Assembly: GCA_017547885.1 (NCBI GenBank)
Contig: JAFYOP010000007.1
Coordinates: 62,001-126,000 of the forward strand
DNA: 64,000 nt
Reading direction: 5' to 3'
DNA from: Clostridia bacterium
GTDB lineage: Bacteria > Bacillota > Clostridia > Christensenellales > CAG-138
Shown here in pieces: positions 1 to 8,423 of the stretch; the stretch's first letter is position 1, and each line of letters starts with the position of its first letter. Below the pieces are notes generated by a model. The model saw only the letters and a program-made list of their open reading frames with translations. It ran no database searches and was not told the DNA's origin. A program made the translations under genes and the position numbers.

Positions 1-603
1 AGTTTCCAGCAGGCGAAGGTATATCTCCTCCAGCGCCTCATCAGAAACAAAGCTGTCGCTGAGGCCAAGTTCGCCATACTCCATGGGGGTGAAGGCAAGG
101 GGCAGCTGCACAGGCTCCGGCTCCGGCTGTGCCTTGGCGGCGGGGACAGGCGCCCCCGACCACACTGCCGCGGAGCGTGCAGATATGTCATCCCGCACCT
201 TTGAAGCACGGCGGCGATCCTGCGCCATGGAGATGAAGTTGGAAGTTTTAAGGCGGGAAAGTTCTCCCAGCACCTGCAGCTCCTCCTCCATTGCCATGGA
301 CAGAGCCTCGTCCCTTATGCCGGCTGCGGCGGACAGGGCAAAGGGATGCTCCAGCTGCAAAGCAAGGTAAAGCAGCTGATCCACAAACAGGCTGCCGCTT
401 ACCCTGCGGGCAGGGGAGCGGAGCATAAGGGAAAGGGCGGCGTGATAGCTGCGGCAGGCGGCATATGTGTCGCCAAGGTAAAGCTGCTCCAGCATTTCCC
501 CAAGGGCAGCCATGGCGGGGCTGTGGGGGATAAGGGTGGAGCGGGCGAAAAGAGCCATGGCCTCGGCCAGAGCTTCACGGCCTTCACGGTCTGTGAACGT
601 CAT
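1..603 (-). CDS. Partial protein of unknown function (possible DUF815-type N-terminus)
   Basis: The frame is open from an ATG at 603 to the window edge, giving 201 codons with no stop; the C-terminus lies outside. An AGGAGG sits 8 bases upstream of the ATG, which fixes the start. The visible part is Ala/Leu/Glu-rich and helical, with no membrane segment or signal peptide. The stretch around residues 65-105 (SLFVDQLLYLAL, LEHPFALSAAAGI) resembles my memory of the N-terminal region of DUF815 ATPases, but the Walker motifs would lie beyond the window. Function is therefore not assigned. It is transcribed divergently from murG. Confidence 0.6.
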   Translation of the reverse strand, partial: MTFTDREGREALAEAMALFARSTLIPHSPAMAALGEMLEQLYLGDTYAACRSYHAALSLMLRSPARRVSGSLFVDQLLYLALQLEHPFALSAAAGIRDEALSMAMEEELQVLGELSRLKTSNFISMAQDRRRASKVRDDISARSAAVWSGAPVPAAKAQPEPEPVQLPLAFTPMEYGELGLSDSFVSDEALEEIYLRLLET

Positions 604-710
604 GGGAGAACCTCCTGTGGGGGAGTTTGTTTTGTGATTGATTATATAATAATGAAGGTTTGCGGTAATCCCTTTGGCCCGAAAGGCCGGGGGGATAGTT
701 AGCGGGTTTT

Positions 711-895
711 TTATCTATTCCCACCCACCGCCCTTTAAGGTATCTTCGCCTTACGGCGAAGACGATGGGGGGTAGGATGAATATCCAAAGCTTGCGGATA
801 GCTCAAAGGATGAAAAATCAGGCTGTCGATAGCACATCCCGCTTTTCCGTAAGGAAAAGCTGCATTGAAAGGGTGGTGGGTTGGGTTTAGATAAT
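711..895. repeat. Family A inverted-terminal repeat, copy A1
   Basis: The element starts TTATCTATTCCCACCC and ends GGGTTTAGATAAT. Each end carries an inner hairpin: CTTCGCC/GGCGAAG on the left and CTTTTCC/GGAAAAG on the right. It fills most of the 604-1084 gap between the divergent first gene and murG. It has no coding capacity. Confidence 0.85.
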
Positions 896-951
896 ATCAT
901 GATTATTTTCAACAAAACTGCCTGTACATTCAGCATACCACAACCCTGTCC

Positions 952-980
952 TTGCGGCAATCGTTGGGGAATGATATACT
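952..980 (+). promoter_or_regulatory. Probable sigma-A promoter for murG
   Basis: A -35 TTGCGG (952-957) and a -10 TATACT (975-980) are separated by 17 bases, about 100 bases upstream of murG. This is a sequence match only. Confidence 0.5.
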
Positions 981-1084
981 TTAAAAACAAATGGCCCGTA
1001 TGCGGCATAATATAACATACAGGCGAATAGTATTATAGATTTGGCCCGGATGCCCCACAGCGGGGCGCCGCCGAAAGGACAGCT

Positions 1085-2149
1085 ATGACAAAGACCATAA
1101 TACTCACAGGCGGCGGTTCCGCCGGCCACGTTACCCCCAACCTTGCGCTGCTGCCCCGCCTTAAGGCAGAGGGCTTTGAGGTGCACTACATCGGCACAGC
1201 GGACGGCATTGAAAAGAACCTTGTAGACGGACGTGAGGATATAACCTACCACGCCATAGCCGCAGGAAAGCTGAGGCGTTACTTTTCCCTGAAGAACTTT
1301 ACCGATCCCTTCAGGGTGGTAAAGGGCATGTTTCAGGCAAGGCGTATTATAAAGGAAGTAAAGCCCGACGTGGTATTCAGCAAGGGCGGCTTTGTTACGG
1401 TGCCCGTTGTCATCGCGGCAAAGGGCAAAGCTCCCATAGTTGCCCACGAAAGCGACTATTCTCCCGGCCTTGCAAACAGGATAACCGCCAAATTTGCGGA
1501 TAAGGTATGCGTCACCTTTGAGGACACCCTTAAGCACGTTGGTGCAAAGGGCGTATTTACCGGCACACCCATCCGCCCCGAGCTTTACGAGGGCGAGGCA
1601 AAGCGGGGCCTTGAATTCACAGGCTTCAGCGGCAAAAAGCCCATATTGCTGATGATGGGAGGCAGCCAGGGCGCGCTGGCAATAAACAACGCCCTCCGTG
1701 CCGCCCTGCCCAAGCTCACCCGCACATTTGACATTATCCACCTGTGCGGCAAGGGTAAGCTGGATGAGACCATAGATGACCCCGCATACCGCCAGTATGA
1801 GTACATCTCAGGGGAACTGCCGGACCTTCTGGCCTGCTCCGACATAATACTCTCCCGGGCGGGAGCCAACGCAGTGTTTGAGTTCCTTGCTCTCGCCAAG
1901 CCCGCCCTGCTTATACCCCTGCCCCTCAGCGCATCCCGGGGCGACCAGATACTCAACGCAGGCTACTTCTCCCGCAAGGGCTACGCCATGACCCTGGAGC
2001 AGGAGCAGATGACCCCCGACAGCCTTTTTGACGCCATCAATGACCTTTATGACAGGCGGCTGTCCTTTATATCCGCCATGAGCAGCGAAGCCACTGCAGA
2101 CGGCACCGACGAGGTGCTGTCCGTAATACGAAGCCTTACGGAGAAATAA
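1085..2149 (+). CDS. murG: UDP-GlcNAc:lipid I N-acetylglucosaminyltransferase MurG
   Basis: This 354-residue protein has the usual MurG length and two-domain GT-B layout. MurG adds GlcNAc to undecaprenyl-PP-MurNAc-pentapeptide at the inner face of the membrane, making lipid II. Visible signatures are the N-terminal glycine loop LTGGGSAGHVTPN, the HESDYSPGLANR segment, the MMGGSQGA loop opening the C-terminal domain, SRAGANAVFE, and the donor-site region ending in DQILNA. The segment before DQ reads LPLSASRG rather than the textbook PYPYA-H pattern, as in some clostridial homologues. The start follows a purine-rich GAAAGGAC. The downstream methyltransferase begins one base after the stop, so the two are probably co-transcribed. 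Confidence 0.93.
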   Translation: MTKTIILTGGGSAGHVTPNLALLPRLKAEGFEVHYIGTADGIEKNLVDGREDITYHAIAAGKLRRYFSLKNFTDPFRVVKGMFQARRIIKEVKPDVVFSKGGFVTVPVVIAAKGKAPIVAHESDYSPGLANRITAKFADKVCVTFEDTLKHVGAKGVFTGTPIRPELYEGEAKRGLEFTGFSGKKPILLMMGGSQGALAINNALRAALPKLTRTFDIIHLCGKGKLDETIDDPAYRQYEYISGELPDLLACSDIILSRAGANAVFEFLALAKPALLIPLPLSASRGDQILNAGYFSRKGYAMTLEQEQMTPDSLFDAINDLYDRRLSFISAMSSEATADGTDEVLSVIRSLTEK

Positions 2150-2150
2150 T

Positions 2151-3737
2151 ATGCAGGATAACAGACGGCGCGACAACTATACGCGCAGCAGCAGGCGCAG
2201 GCCTGAGCTGACCCCCCAGCAGGTAAAAAACCGCCTTGCCATGGATAACGGCCCCGAGCTTTTGATGAAGGACGCAGAGCAGGCCCTTGCTCCCGCCCTT
2301 AAGCTGTTTGCAGAGGGATATGCCCCCGCGGCTTCCTTCCTGTGGCGCTGCGCCAGAACGAAAAAGTACGCAGAGGCCATAGACAGCTTTTTAGGGGAAG
2401 ACCGGGCCGTGCTGTATGGAGGGCTCAGGTCAGGATCCGCCAAGCTCAGGCAGAATTCCGCAAGGCTCATCTCCTATATAGGAAAGGCGCAGGATGTCCA
2501 TCCTCTTATTGAGGCATTAAATAAGGAAGAGACCCGCTTTGTGCGCCCCGCAATGCTGCTGTCTCTGGGCGCAGTGGGAGGGGACGTGGCAAAGGAATAC
2601 CTTGAAAGCTACAAGGTAGCCCCCGCCGCCTCCGATGAAGAGCAGACCCACGTAAAGGAAGAGCAGTACGCTCTGTCCACGGCGCTGAAATCCTTCCTCA
2701 CATTTGACAAGCACACCTTTACAAAGCTGCCCATGCCCTGTGAAATAGAGCTGAAGGCACCGGACAAGCTGGCGGACGGTCTTGGCCGGGAGCTTGCCGC
2801 CCTTGGCTTCCGTGCGGCTGCGGTGCATCAGTCCAGTGTTCGGGTGCACACCGACAATATTGCAGACCTTTTCAAGGCCCGCTGCTTTACCGAGGCCCTC
2901 ATCGAAATATCCGCCAACGCCAACCCCAATCCCAAGGGCATCGCCATAAAGGCAAAGGGCTTTATGGAAAAGCTGCTGCCTGCCTGCCATGAGGGCAAGC
3001 CGCCCTTTGGCTATCGCATTGAGCTCCGGGGCGGTCAGCTGAACAGAGCGCAGATCGCAAAGGAAATAGCCTCCTACATGGACAGCGACATAATACAGAA
3101 TTCCCCCTCAAACTACGATGCCGAGCTTCGCATCGAGCACAGGCAGAACGGCAGCGCAAACATTTACCTGAAGCTTTTGACTGTGCCCGACACCCGCTTT
3201 GACTACCGCATAGGCGCCCTTCCCGCCAGCATGCACCCCGCAACGGCGGCAGGCGTGCTGCGCTACGCTGAGAACTACCTCTCCAAGGATGCCCGTGTGC
3301 TGGACATCTGCTGCGGCAGCGGCACATTCCTCATTGAGAGGGAAAAGCTGACCCCATGTGCCTCCCTTACCGGCGTGGACATTGCCCACAGCGCAATAGA
3401 CATTGCCCGCAAGAACGCAGAGGCCGCAGGCTCCATTGCAAAGTTCATGGTAAACGACTGCCTGCGCTTTGAGGCGGACAGGCCCTACGACGAGCTTATC
3501 GCCAACCTGCCCTTCGGCAATCGGGTGGGCAGCCACAAGGACAACGTTGCCCTGTACGCAGGCATTCTTGAACGTCTGCCCCAGTGGGTAAAGAAGGGCG
3601 GCATGGCCATACTCTACACAATGGAGTATACCCTGCTGAAAAAGCTGCTCCGCGACAGGCCCGCCCTCAAGCTTGTCACCGAAGTCCGCACCGAAGCCGG
3701 CGGCCTTACGCCTACGGTGTTTGTGGTGAAAGTATAA
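2151..3737 (+). CDS. HEAT-repeat protein fused to a SAM-dependent RNA N2-guanine methyltransferase domain
   Basis: This is a 528-residue fusion. After a basic N-terminus, residues about 30-180 are helical repeats of HEAT type (KLRQNSARLISYIG, DVHPLIEALNKEE, FVRPAMLLSLGAVGG). A central alpha/beta region (about 200-350) could be THUMP-like. The C-terminal third is a class I methyltransferase with motif I VLDICCGSGTFLIE, an acidic ribose-binding strand LTGVDIAHSAIDIARKNA and the catalytic signature NLPFG. NPPF/NLPF-type motifs with this layout are typical of RlmL/Trm14 (UPF0020) enzymes that methylate guanine N2 in rRNA or tRNA. The exact target is unknown. The gene begins one base after murG ends. 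Confidence 0.75.
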   Translation: MQDNRRRDNYTRSSRRRPELTPQQVKNRLAMDNGPELLMKDAEQALAPALKLFAEGYAPAASFLWRCARTKKYAEAIDSFLGEDRAVLYGGLRSGSAKLRQNSARLISYIGKAQDVHPLIEALNKEETRFVRPAMLLSLGAVGGDVAKEYLESYKVAPAASDEEQTHVKEEQYALSTALKSFLTFDKHTFTKLPMPCEIELKAPDKLADGLGRELAALGFRAAAVHQSSVRVHTDNIADLFKARCFTEALIEISANANPNPKGIAIKAKGFMEKLLPACHEGKPPFGYRIELRGGQLNRAQIAKEIASYMDSDIIQNSPSNYDAELRIEHRQNGSANIYLKLLTVPDTRFDYRIGALPASMHPATAAGVLRYAENYLSKDARVLDICCGSGTFLIEREKLTPCASLTGVDIAHSAIDIARKNAEAAGSIAKFMVNDCLRFEADRPYDELIANLPFGNRVGSHKDNVALYAGILERLPQWVKKGGMAILYTMEYTLLKKLLRDRPALKLVTEVRTEAGGLTPTVFVVKV

Positions 3738-3752
3738 AAAGATATGTTTTAT

Positions 3753-3853
3753 CTTCTTTTCTTTTTCTTTTCCGACGGGAAAAGAAATAAGAAAAGAAGC
3801 AAAAGAAAAAGAAAAGCGAAATGGAATAGGATTAATTCCGTTTCGCTTTTTTG
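3753..3853. repeat. Family B polypurine palindrome, copy B1, with terminator hairpin
   Basis: A pyrimidine-rich arm (CTTCTTTTCTTTTTCTTTTC) faces its purine complement across a GACGG loop at 3753-3799, followed by AAAAGAAAAAGAAAAG. A second hairpin, GCGAAATGGAAT facing AATTCCGTTTCGC then six Ts (about 3815-3852), is a likely rho-independent terminator for the murG/methyltransferase unit. Confidence 0.8.
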
Positions 3854-3872
3854 TGTGATCATCTTCACAGCG

Positions 3873-5873
3873 CTATTTATCTATACATATTTCACAGCCC
3901 ATATAAAGGCTGGCTTGCTTCTCATGGGGCGCCCCGGGGCTTTTCTCACTACGAATACCCCGTATCTGATAACGAACAGAGGTGCTGTCTTCTTTTATAT
4001 ACCATGAATACAGTTCAACAGGCCAGTCCTCAGACCGGGAATCGTCCTCGTAAAGGCTTCCTGTCTGAAAGACAGCTTTTATTTCCTCCCCATCTATTCC
4101 GTACGGGTGATTTTCATCAACAATGTACTCTGTGCTGACTTCATCCAGCGCCGCCGTAAGCTTGCTGCAAAACTCCTCGCATATAGTCTGTATTTCCTCG
4201 GCGCTCTTATCCGTCACATCCAGAACGTAGTATACTTCCATCCTTTCTCGGTGTGCCCTGTCATACTCATAGCAAGGATAATGTCGAACCGTCAAATCGG
4301 CATCGCAGCCCATCGCCTTCACATCCTCCAGAATGTATTCATCCAGATGATGCTCTCCGTAATACTCCCCGCTGTAATAAGCGGAGTATGCGGGCTGAGC
4401 ATTGTATTTGGCTATCACTTCATCCCGGGGGCTTCCTATAAGGCTGTCCATGAAGAATATGCAGTTCTCATCAAATGCCATATCGTATTCATGGGGGCAG
4501 CAAAAGCCGTTTTCATATGAAGAGGCCGACAGTTCGCTTCTGTTTCCGTCATATGCGGCAATATACCACCATGGGTCCATGTTGCCGTCCGGGTAGGAGC
4601 GCATCTCTATTATGTAATCCCCCATATCCCACACGGGAACGCAATGGCCGGGCCAGGGAATATACTCCTCCACCTCAACAAATTCCCATATTTCATCATA
4701 CCCGTAGATAACATCCGGCTCACCCAGCACCTGTATTACCTGCTCGTATACATTGTCCTTTTCCCTCATGCGCCGGCTGCCGGTGTATACTTGACTTACT
4801 TTTTCTTTTTCCGTCTTTATTATGGTTTTTGCGTCATAGCCGCCTATGTATGTATTGTGTATCTGATAGGTGTTTGGTATGGGCTTGTATTTCAGCTGCC
4901 GCTGTATTATATCCCCGGTTTCCCCATCGGTATAGAATGTGTTCTTCTTTTCCCTTATGAAGGCTGTCAGATTGTTTTTATATTTGTCCAGCCCTTCAAA
5001 TATTCTGAGGGGATCCGCATTTTTGTCCAGCTTTACACGGGGCTCCTCCGGCTCCGCAGGGGGATCACCCGAAGGCAGGTCAAGGGGGACTTCGGCAAAT
5101 TCCTTTACTACCTTCCATTGGCCGTTATCATACATAATGGTGGAATGGATTTTGCTCAGCGGAGCTTCTATAATATTTTCCCCGGATTCATCGTACACGC
5201 CGTATTCCAGAGAGGTGATCACAGTTATTCCGTTTTCACCGCTTTCGGATTCCTTTATATCCGCATCGGATGTATATGAGGTAAAAAACAGCTCTTTGCC
5301 GGGCTTTTGATATGGGAAGTACATCTGATACAGGAATATCTCACTTCCAGTGGGTACGCTCCTTGCGGTGAAGCCGTACTTTTCATCCATCTCCACAGTA
5401 TATGTGGAAGAAGTCCTGTTGAAGAAGCCGTCGCCGAACACATCCTCCCTTACAAGCTTTTCCCCGTCATAGCCGATAAGCAGGCAGGATACCGTGCCCA
5501 GAGTATCCGTTCCGCCAATATTGGGAAGCACAATTTCTGTCTTTCCGTCATTGGTAACGTCAGATATGTATATCCTTGCACCCACGTCCACAGTTTCATC
5601 GGGTATGGTTATGGCTGCTGTTTCTCCTGAGCCGAAGGTTACCTTTACATCGAAGGGAAGAGCAAAATCTCCCTCCCAGATTATCTCCGCTTTATCCTTA
5701 AGGGAATCCCCGTCAAGGTCTCCCCAGGTATAAAGCTGATGCTGTTCAGGAGAAGGCAGGGGAGATGCGGTTATATTTTCTTTTTCTGCTGTCTCATCAG
5801 CAGACACGGGCATACTGTGTGTACATCCCGTAAACAAAATGCCGCACAGCAGTATTGCAATAATTTTCCTCAT
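3873..5873 (-). CDS. Large secreted lipoprotein with FG-GAP/VCBS-like repeats, function unknown
   Basis: The 666-residue product starts with a lipoprotein signal (MRKIIAILLCGILFTGC; Cys at 17), so it should be anchored outside the membrane. Residues about 45-130 contain Asp-rich loops DLDGDSLKDKAEI and DVTNDGKTEIVL, which resemble calcium-binding FG-GAP/VCBS blades. The remainder is Tyr-, Glu- and Trp-rich with no family I recognise; residues about 390-500 contain a Cys pair (FCCPHEYD) and many aromatic residues. It looks like a sensor or adhesion-type surface protein, but substrate and role are unknown. The upstream reverse-strand gene at 5922 is 48 bases away with a parS-like site between them. 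Confidence 0.75.
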   Translation of the reverse strand: MRKIIAILLCGILFTGCTHSMPVSADETAEKENITASPLPSPEQHQLYTWGDLDGDSLKDKAEIIWEGDFALPFDVKVTFGSGETAAITIPDETVDVGARIYISDVTNDGKTEIVLPNIGGTDTLGTVSCLLIGYDGEKLVREDVFGDGFFNRTSSTYTVEMDEKYGFTARSVPTGSEIFLYQMYFPYQKPGKELFFTSYTSDADIKESESGENGITVITSLEYGVYDESGENIIEAPLSKIHSTIMYDNGQWKVVKEFAEVPLDLPSGDPPAEPEEPRVKLDKNADPLRIFEGLDKYKNNLTAFIREKKNTFYTDGETGDIIQRQLKYKPIPNTYQIHNTYIGGYDAKTIIKTEKEKVSQVYTGSRRMREKDNVYEQVIQVLGEPDVIYGYDEIWEFVEVEEYIPWPGHCVPVWDMGDYIIEMRSYPDGNMDPWWYIAAYDGNRSELSASSYENGFCCPHEYDMAFDENCIFFMDSLIGSPRDEVIAKYNAQPAYSAYYSGEYYGEHHLDEYILEDVKAMGCDADLTVRHYPCYEYDRAHRERMEVYYVLDVTDKSAEEIQTICEEFCSKLTAALDEVSTEYIVDENHPYGIDGEEIKAVFQTGSLYEDDSRSEDWPVELYSWYIKEDSTSVRYQIRGIRSEKSPGAPHEKQASLYMGCEICIDK

Positions 5874-5905
5874 TATACTTTTTCCTTAATAGTTTTGAGC
5901 GAGGC

Positions 5906-5921
5906 CGTTTCACGTGAAACA
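5906..5921. promoter_or_regulatory. parS-like site (one mismatch)
   Basis: The sequence CGTTTCACGTGAAACA matches the Firmicutes parS palindrome TGTTTCACGTGAAACA at 15 of 16 positions. It lies in the intergenic gap 700 bases from parA. ParB is expected to bind and spread from such sites. Confidence 0.8.
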
Positions 5922-6161
5922 CTACTCTACGTCAGCTGCAGGCTCAGCATTAAGTATGCTCTGCACTATCTCATCCGCCCTGTCAAATTCGGACTCCGGC
6001 ACGTACAGGTCTGCGCCGGCAATTGCCCCGCCGCAGTACATGGCTCCTGCGCCCATTTCTTTTTTATAATAGGGGATACCCTCCTGCTGAAGTATGCCGC
6101 AAACAAGGTCTGCTTCAAATATGCTTGTGCGCTTAAGCAAGCGTATGGGTTTCTGCTCCAT
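5922..6161 (-). CDS. DUF2007-type small protein
   Basis: The 79-residue protein has the DUF2007 (putative signal-transducing protein) pattern: a helix with EADLVCGILQQEGIPYY, a middle containing Gly/Ala turns, and a C-terminal LYVPESEFDRADEIVQ block. The family has a ferredoxin-like fold and no established reaction. It starts 3 bases downstream of the 60-residue membrane gene, and the pair forms a small operon. It was placed by pattern memory only. Confidence 0.75.
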   Translation of the reverse strand: MEQKPIRLLKRTSIFEADLVCGILQQEGIPYYKKEMGAGAMYCGGAIAGADLYVPESEFDRADEIVQSILNAEPAADVE

Positions 6162-6164
6162 TGG

Positions 6165-6347
6165 TTACTCCTCGCTGTTCTTTTTCTTCCTGCGGACGAA
6201 AAGAGGAGGGACGTCATGTTCTTTGATATACCATCTGGCAATACGCACCAGATACACCAGCAGTATTACCGCCAGCACTATCACCGCACACCATGCAACG
6301 CCTGCAGCAAACATGATAAAATAATTAAACACAGTACCAAATGACAT
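6165..6347 (-). CDS. Small single-pass membrane protein
   Basis: The 60-residue product has one long hydrophobic helix (about residues 8-38) followed by a basic tail ending RRKKKNSEE, implying a cytoplasmic C-terminus. An AAGGAGG lies 7-8 bases upstream of the ATG. A reverse-strand extended -10 (TGGTATAAT, around 6399-6406) could drive it with the DUF2007 gene. No family was recognised. Confidence 0.65.
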   Translation of the reverse strand: MSFGTVFNYFIMFAAGVAWCAVIVLAVILLVYLVRIARWYIKEHDVPPLFVRRKKKNSEE

Positions 6348-6452
6348 AGCTTTACCTCCTTATTAAAATGCAGAAAAGAAATGCTGATTTGCACATTTAT
6401 TATACCATTCATCCCATACCAATAAAAGTAAACGGCCTGTAAACATGGGTCA

Positions 6453-6468
6453 TGTTTCACGTGAAACA
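6453..6468. promoter_or_regulatory. parS site (perfect)
   Basis: TGTTTCACGTGAAACA is an exact match to the Firmicutes chromosomal parS consensus, 150 bases upstream of parA. Confidence 0.93.
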
Positions 6469-6490
6469 TAATCAAAACAGGGCGGAGGAG

Positions 6491-6506
6491 TGTTTCACGT
6501 GAAACA
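6491..6506. promoter_or_regulatory. parS site (perfect)
   Basis: This is a second exact TGTTTCACGTGAAACA, centred 38 bases from the first and just upstream of the parA promoter, so ParB binding could also autoregulate the operon. Confidence 0.93.
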
Positions 6507-6534
6507 TTTATAGTATAAATTGTACTCCCCGCCG

Positions 6535-6563
6535 TTGTTAATTCCGATGAAATACATTATAAT
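6535..6563 (+). promoter_or_regulatory. Probable parAB promoter
   Basis: A -35 TTGTTA (6535-6540) and a -10 TATAAT (6558-6563) have a 17-base spacer. The transcript would start about 50 bases before the GTG of parA. Confidence 0.6.
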
Positions 6564-6618
6564 TGATAGTGCTCAGCATAAAATTAATGAAATTACGATA
6601 AAATATCGGAGGAAAACC

Positions 6619-7392
6619 GTGGCAAAGATAATCGCGATAGCCAACCAGAAGGGTGGCGTGGGCAAGACCACAACCACCGTAAACCTTGCGGCCTGCGTAG
6701 CCCAGATGGGCAACAGGGTGCTTGTAGTTGATATTGATCCCCAGGGCAACAGCACCAGCGGCCTTGGCATAGATAAGGACAACACAGAGCACAGCGTATA
6801 TGATGTGCTCATCAATGACCTGCCCGCAAAGGAAGCAATGGAAAAGAGCGCTGTGGAAGGCCTTTATGTGCTTACTGCCCGCAAGGAGCTTTCCGGCGCA
6901 GAGGTAGAGCTTGTCAACGCTCTTGCCCGCGAGACAGTGCTCAAGCGTGCCCTTGAGGAAGTGCGTCCGGATTTTGATTATATCTTTATCGACTGCCCTC
7001 CTTCTCTTGGCCTGCTCACCATCAACGCCCTTACCGCTGCGGATACTCTGCTTGCCCCCATACAGTGCGAGTACTTTGCCCTTGAGGGTCTTTCCGATCT
7101 TATGAATACCGTAAAGCTTGTGCATCAGCGGCTCAATACCAATCTTCAGGTGGAAGGTGTCGTGCTTACCATGTTTGATGCCCGAACCAATCTTTCCTCT
7201 CAGGTTGTCAATGAGGTAAAGAAGTTCTTTAAAAACAAGGTATACAATACCATAATCCCCCGTTCCGTACGCCTCAGCGAAGCCCCCAGCTTTGGCCTGC
7301 CCATCACCCTGTACGATCCCAAGTGCAGCGGCGCAAGGGCATATGTTGCTCTGGCAGAGGAAGTAGTAGCTAAGGATGAAGGGAGGATGTAG
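6619..7392 (+). CDS. parA: Chromosome-partitioning ATPase ParA (Soj)
   Basis: The product is a deviant Walker A ATPase that moves ParB-parS complexes and influences replication initiation. The P-loop [14 protein letters not shown] lies at about residues 11-24, the Walker A' segment is [17 protein letters not shown], Walker B is [11 protein letters not shown], and the C-terminus has [17 protein letters not shown] chose the GTG at 6619, preceded by GGAGG, because it gives 257 residues, the usual ParA size; an upstream in-frame ATG would add 33 unrelated residues covering the promoter. parB follows two bases after the stop. Three parS sites nearby fit the role. Confidence 0.95.
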   Translation: MAKIIAIANQKGGVGKTTTTVNLAACVAQMGNRVLVVDIDPQGNSTSGLGIDKDNTEHSVYDVLINDLPAKEAMEKSAVEGLYVLTARKELSGAEVELVNALARETVLKRALEEVRPDFDYIFIDCPPSLGLLTINALTAADTLLAPIQCEYFALEGLSDLMNTVKLVHQRLNTNLQVEGVVLTMFDARTNLSSQVVNEVKKFFKNKVYNTIIPRSVRLSEAPSFGLPITLYDPKCSGARAYVALAEEVVAKDEGRM

Positions 7393-7394
7393 TA

Positions 7395-8255
7395 ATGGCA
7401 ATGGGTAAAAAGGCTCTTGGCAAGGGTCTGGACGCACTTCTGGGAGATTTTTCCGAGCCCCAGGCATCCGGCCTTCAGGAGATGGATATATATCTTATAG
7501 ACACAAACGAAGACCAGCCCCGCAAAACCTTTGATAAGGAAAAGCTTGAGGAGCTGGCAGAATCCTTAAAGCTCCACGGCGTTGTTCAGCCCATCGTGGT
7601 CCGCAAGATGGGGGAGAGGTACTCCATCATCGCAGGCGAGCGCCGCTATCGTGCCGCCCGGATGGCAGGCCTTGCCACCGTCCCCGTTGTGGTTCGGGAT
7701 ATGGACGAGATGCAGGCAAGGGAAGTTGCCCTCATAGAGAATATACAGCGCGAAAACCTCAACCCCATTGAAGAGGCCGCCGCCATAAAGTCACTTATGG
7801 ACCTCCACGACCTTACTCAGGAAGAGGTATCCAGGCGCATATCCAAGAGCCGCCCCGCCGTATCCAATACCATTCGCCTTTTGTCCCTGCCCGATGAGGT
7901 GCAGGATATGGTAAAGCAGGGTCAGCTGCAGGCAGGCCACGCAAGGGCCATACTGGCCATTCCCGATGACCTTAACCGCACCATAATCGCCCGCCGCATC
8001 GCTCAGTCCGGCGCATCCGTCCGTGAGGCAGAGCGCATAGTAAAGGCAGAGCTCAATCCCAGGATGGAACCTGTAACTCCCAAGGCGGAAAAGCGCACTC
8101 CGGATCCCGACCTTCGCGCCGCAGAGGATGCCCTTCGCGAGCGTCTCGGCACCAAGGTATCCATACAGGGCAGCGCCGCCAAGGGCAAGCTGGTCATAGA
8201 ATACTACACAAAGGATCAGCTTTCCGGACTGTATGACTTGCTCATAGGCGAGTAA
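7395..8255 (+). CDS. parB: Chromosome-partitioning protein ParB (Spo0J)
   Basis: The 286-residue protein is a CTP-dependent DNA clamp that loads at parS. The N-terminal half has DQPRKTFDKEKLEELAESL, the GERRYRAARMAG motif and the ENIQRENLNPIEEA segment. A central helix-turn-helix (LTQEEVSRRISKSRPAVSNTIRLL) reads parS, and the C-terminal dimer region includes LVIEYYTKDQLSGL. It is co-transcribed with parA. The perfect parS copies at 6453 and 6491 are 0.9 kb upstream. Confidence 0.96.
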   Translation: MAMGKKALGKGLDALLGDFSEPQASGLQEMDIYLIDTNEDQPRKTFDKEKLEELAESLKLHGVVQPIVVRKMGERYSIIAGERRYRAARMAGLATVPVVVRDMDEMQAREVALIENIQRENLNPIEEAAAIKSLMDLHDLTQEEVSRRISKSRPAVSNTIRLLSLPDEVQDMVKQGQLQAGHARAILAIPDDLNRTIIARRIAQSGASVREAERIVKAELNPRMEPVTPKAEKRTPDPDLRAAEDALRERLGTKVSIQGSAAKGKLVIEYYTKDQLSGLYDLLIGE

Positions 8256-8288
8256 TTGATATAATTCTTTGTCCTTTTAAATCAATGA

Positions 8289-8394
8289 AGTTGGAGCCGG
8301 GCGACGGCTCCAACGACCTGCCTGCGGGCAGGCCTCTTTTTCTTTTGCTTCTTTTCTTATTTCTTTTCCATAGGAAAAGAAAAAGAAAAGAAGT
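8289..8394. repeat. Terminator-like hairpins plus family B copy B2
   Basis: The hairpin GTTGGAGCC/GGCTCCAAC (8289-8313) and GCCTGC/GCAGGC followed by Ts (8320-8342) run into a family B palindrome with loop CATAG (8343-8393). It separates parB from the chromate transporter genes. The same two hairpins are reused in copy B3. Confidence 0.75.
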
Positions 8395-8423
8395 ATTATT
8401 TAACCTACAGAAAGGCTACATCT

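Noticed and set aside
711..895. CRISPR array
   Set aside because: Repeats are dispersed singly with variable interiors, not a regular repeat-spacer ladder, and no cas gene is present.
887..1741. A 284-residue reverse-strand reading frame across murG
   Set aside because: It overlaps murG, which has clear family motifs, and has no ribosome site or recognisable domain.
6520..6618. Longer ParA start at 6520
   Set aside because: The extra residues cover the promoter and lack a ribosome site; GTG 6619 has GGAGG and gives the normal length.
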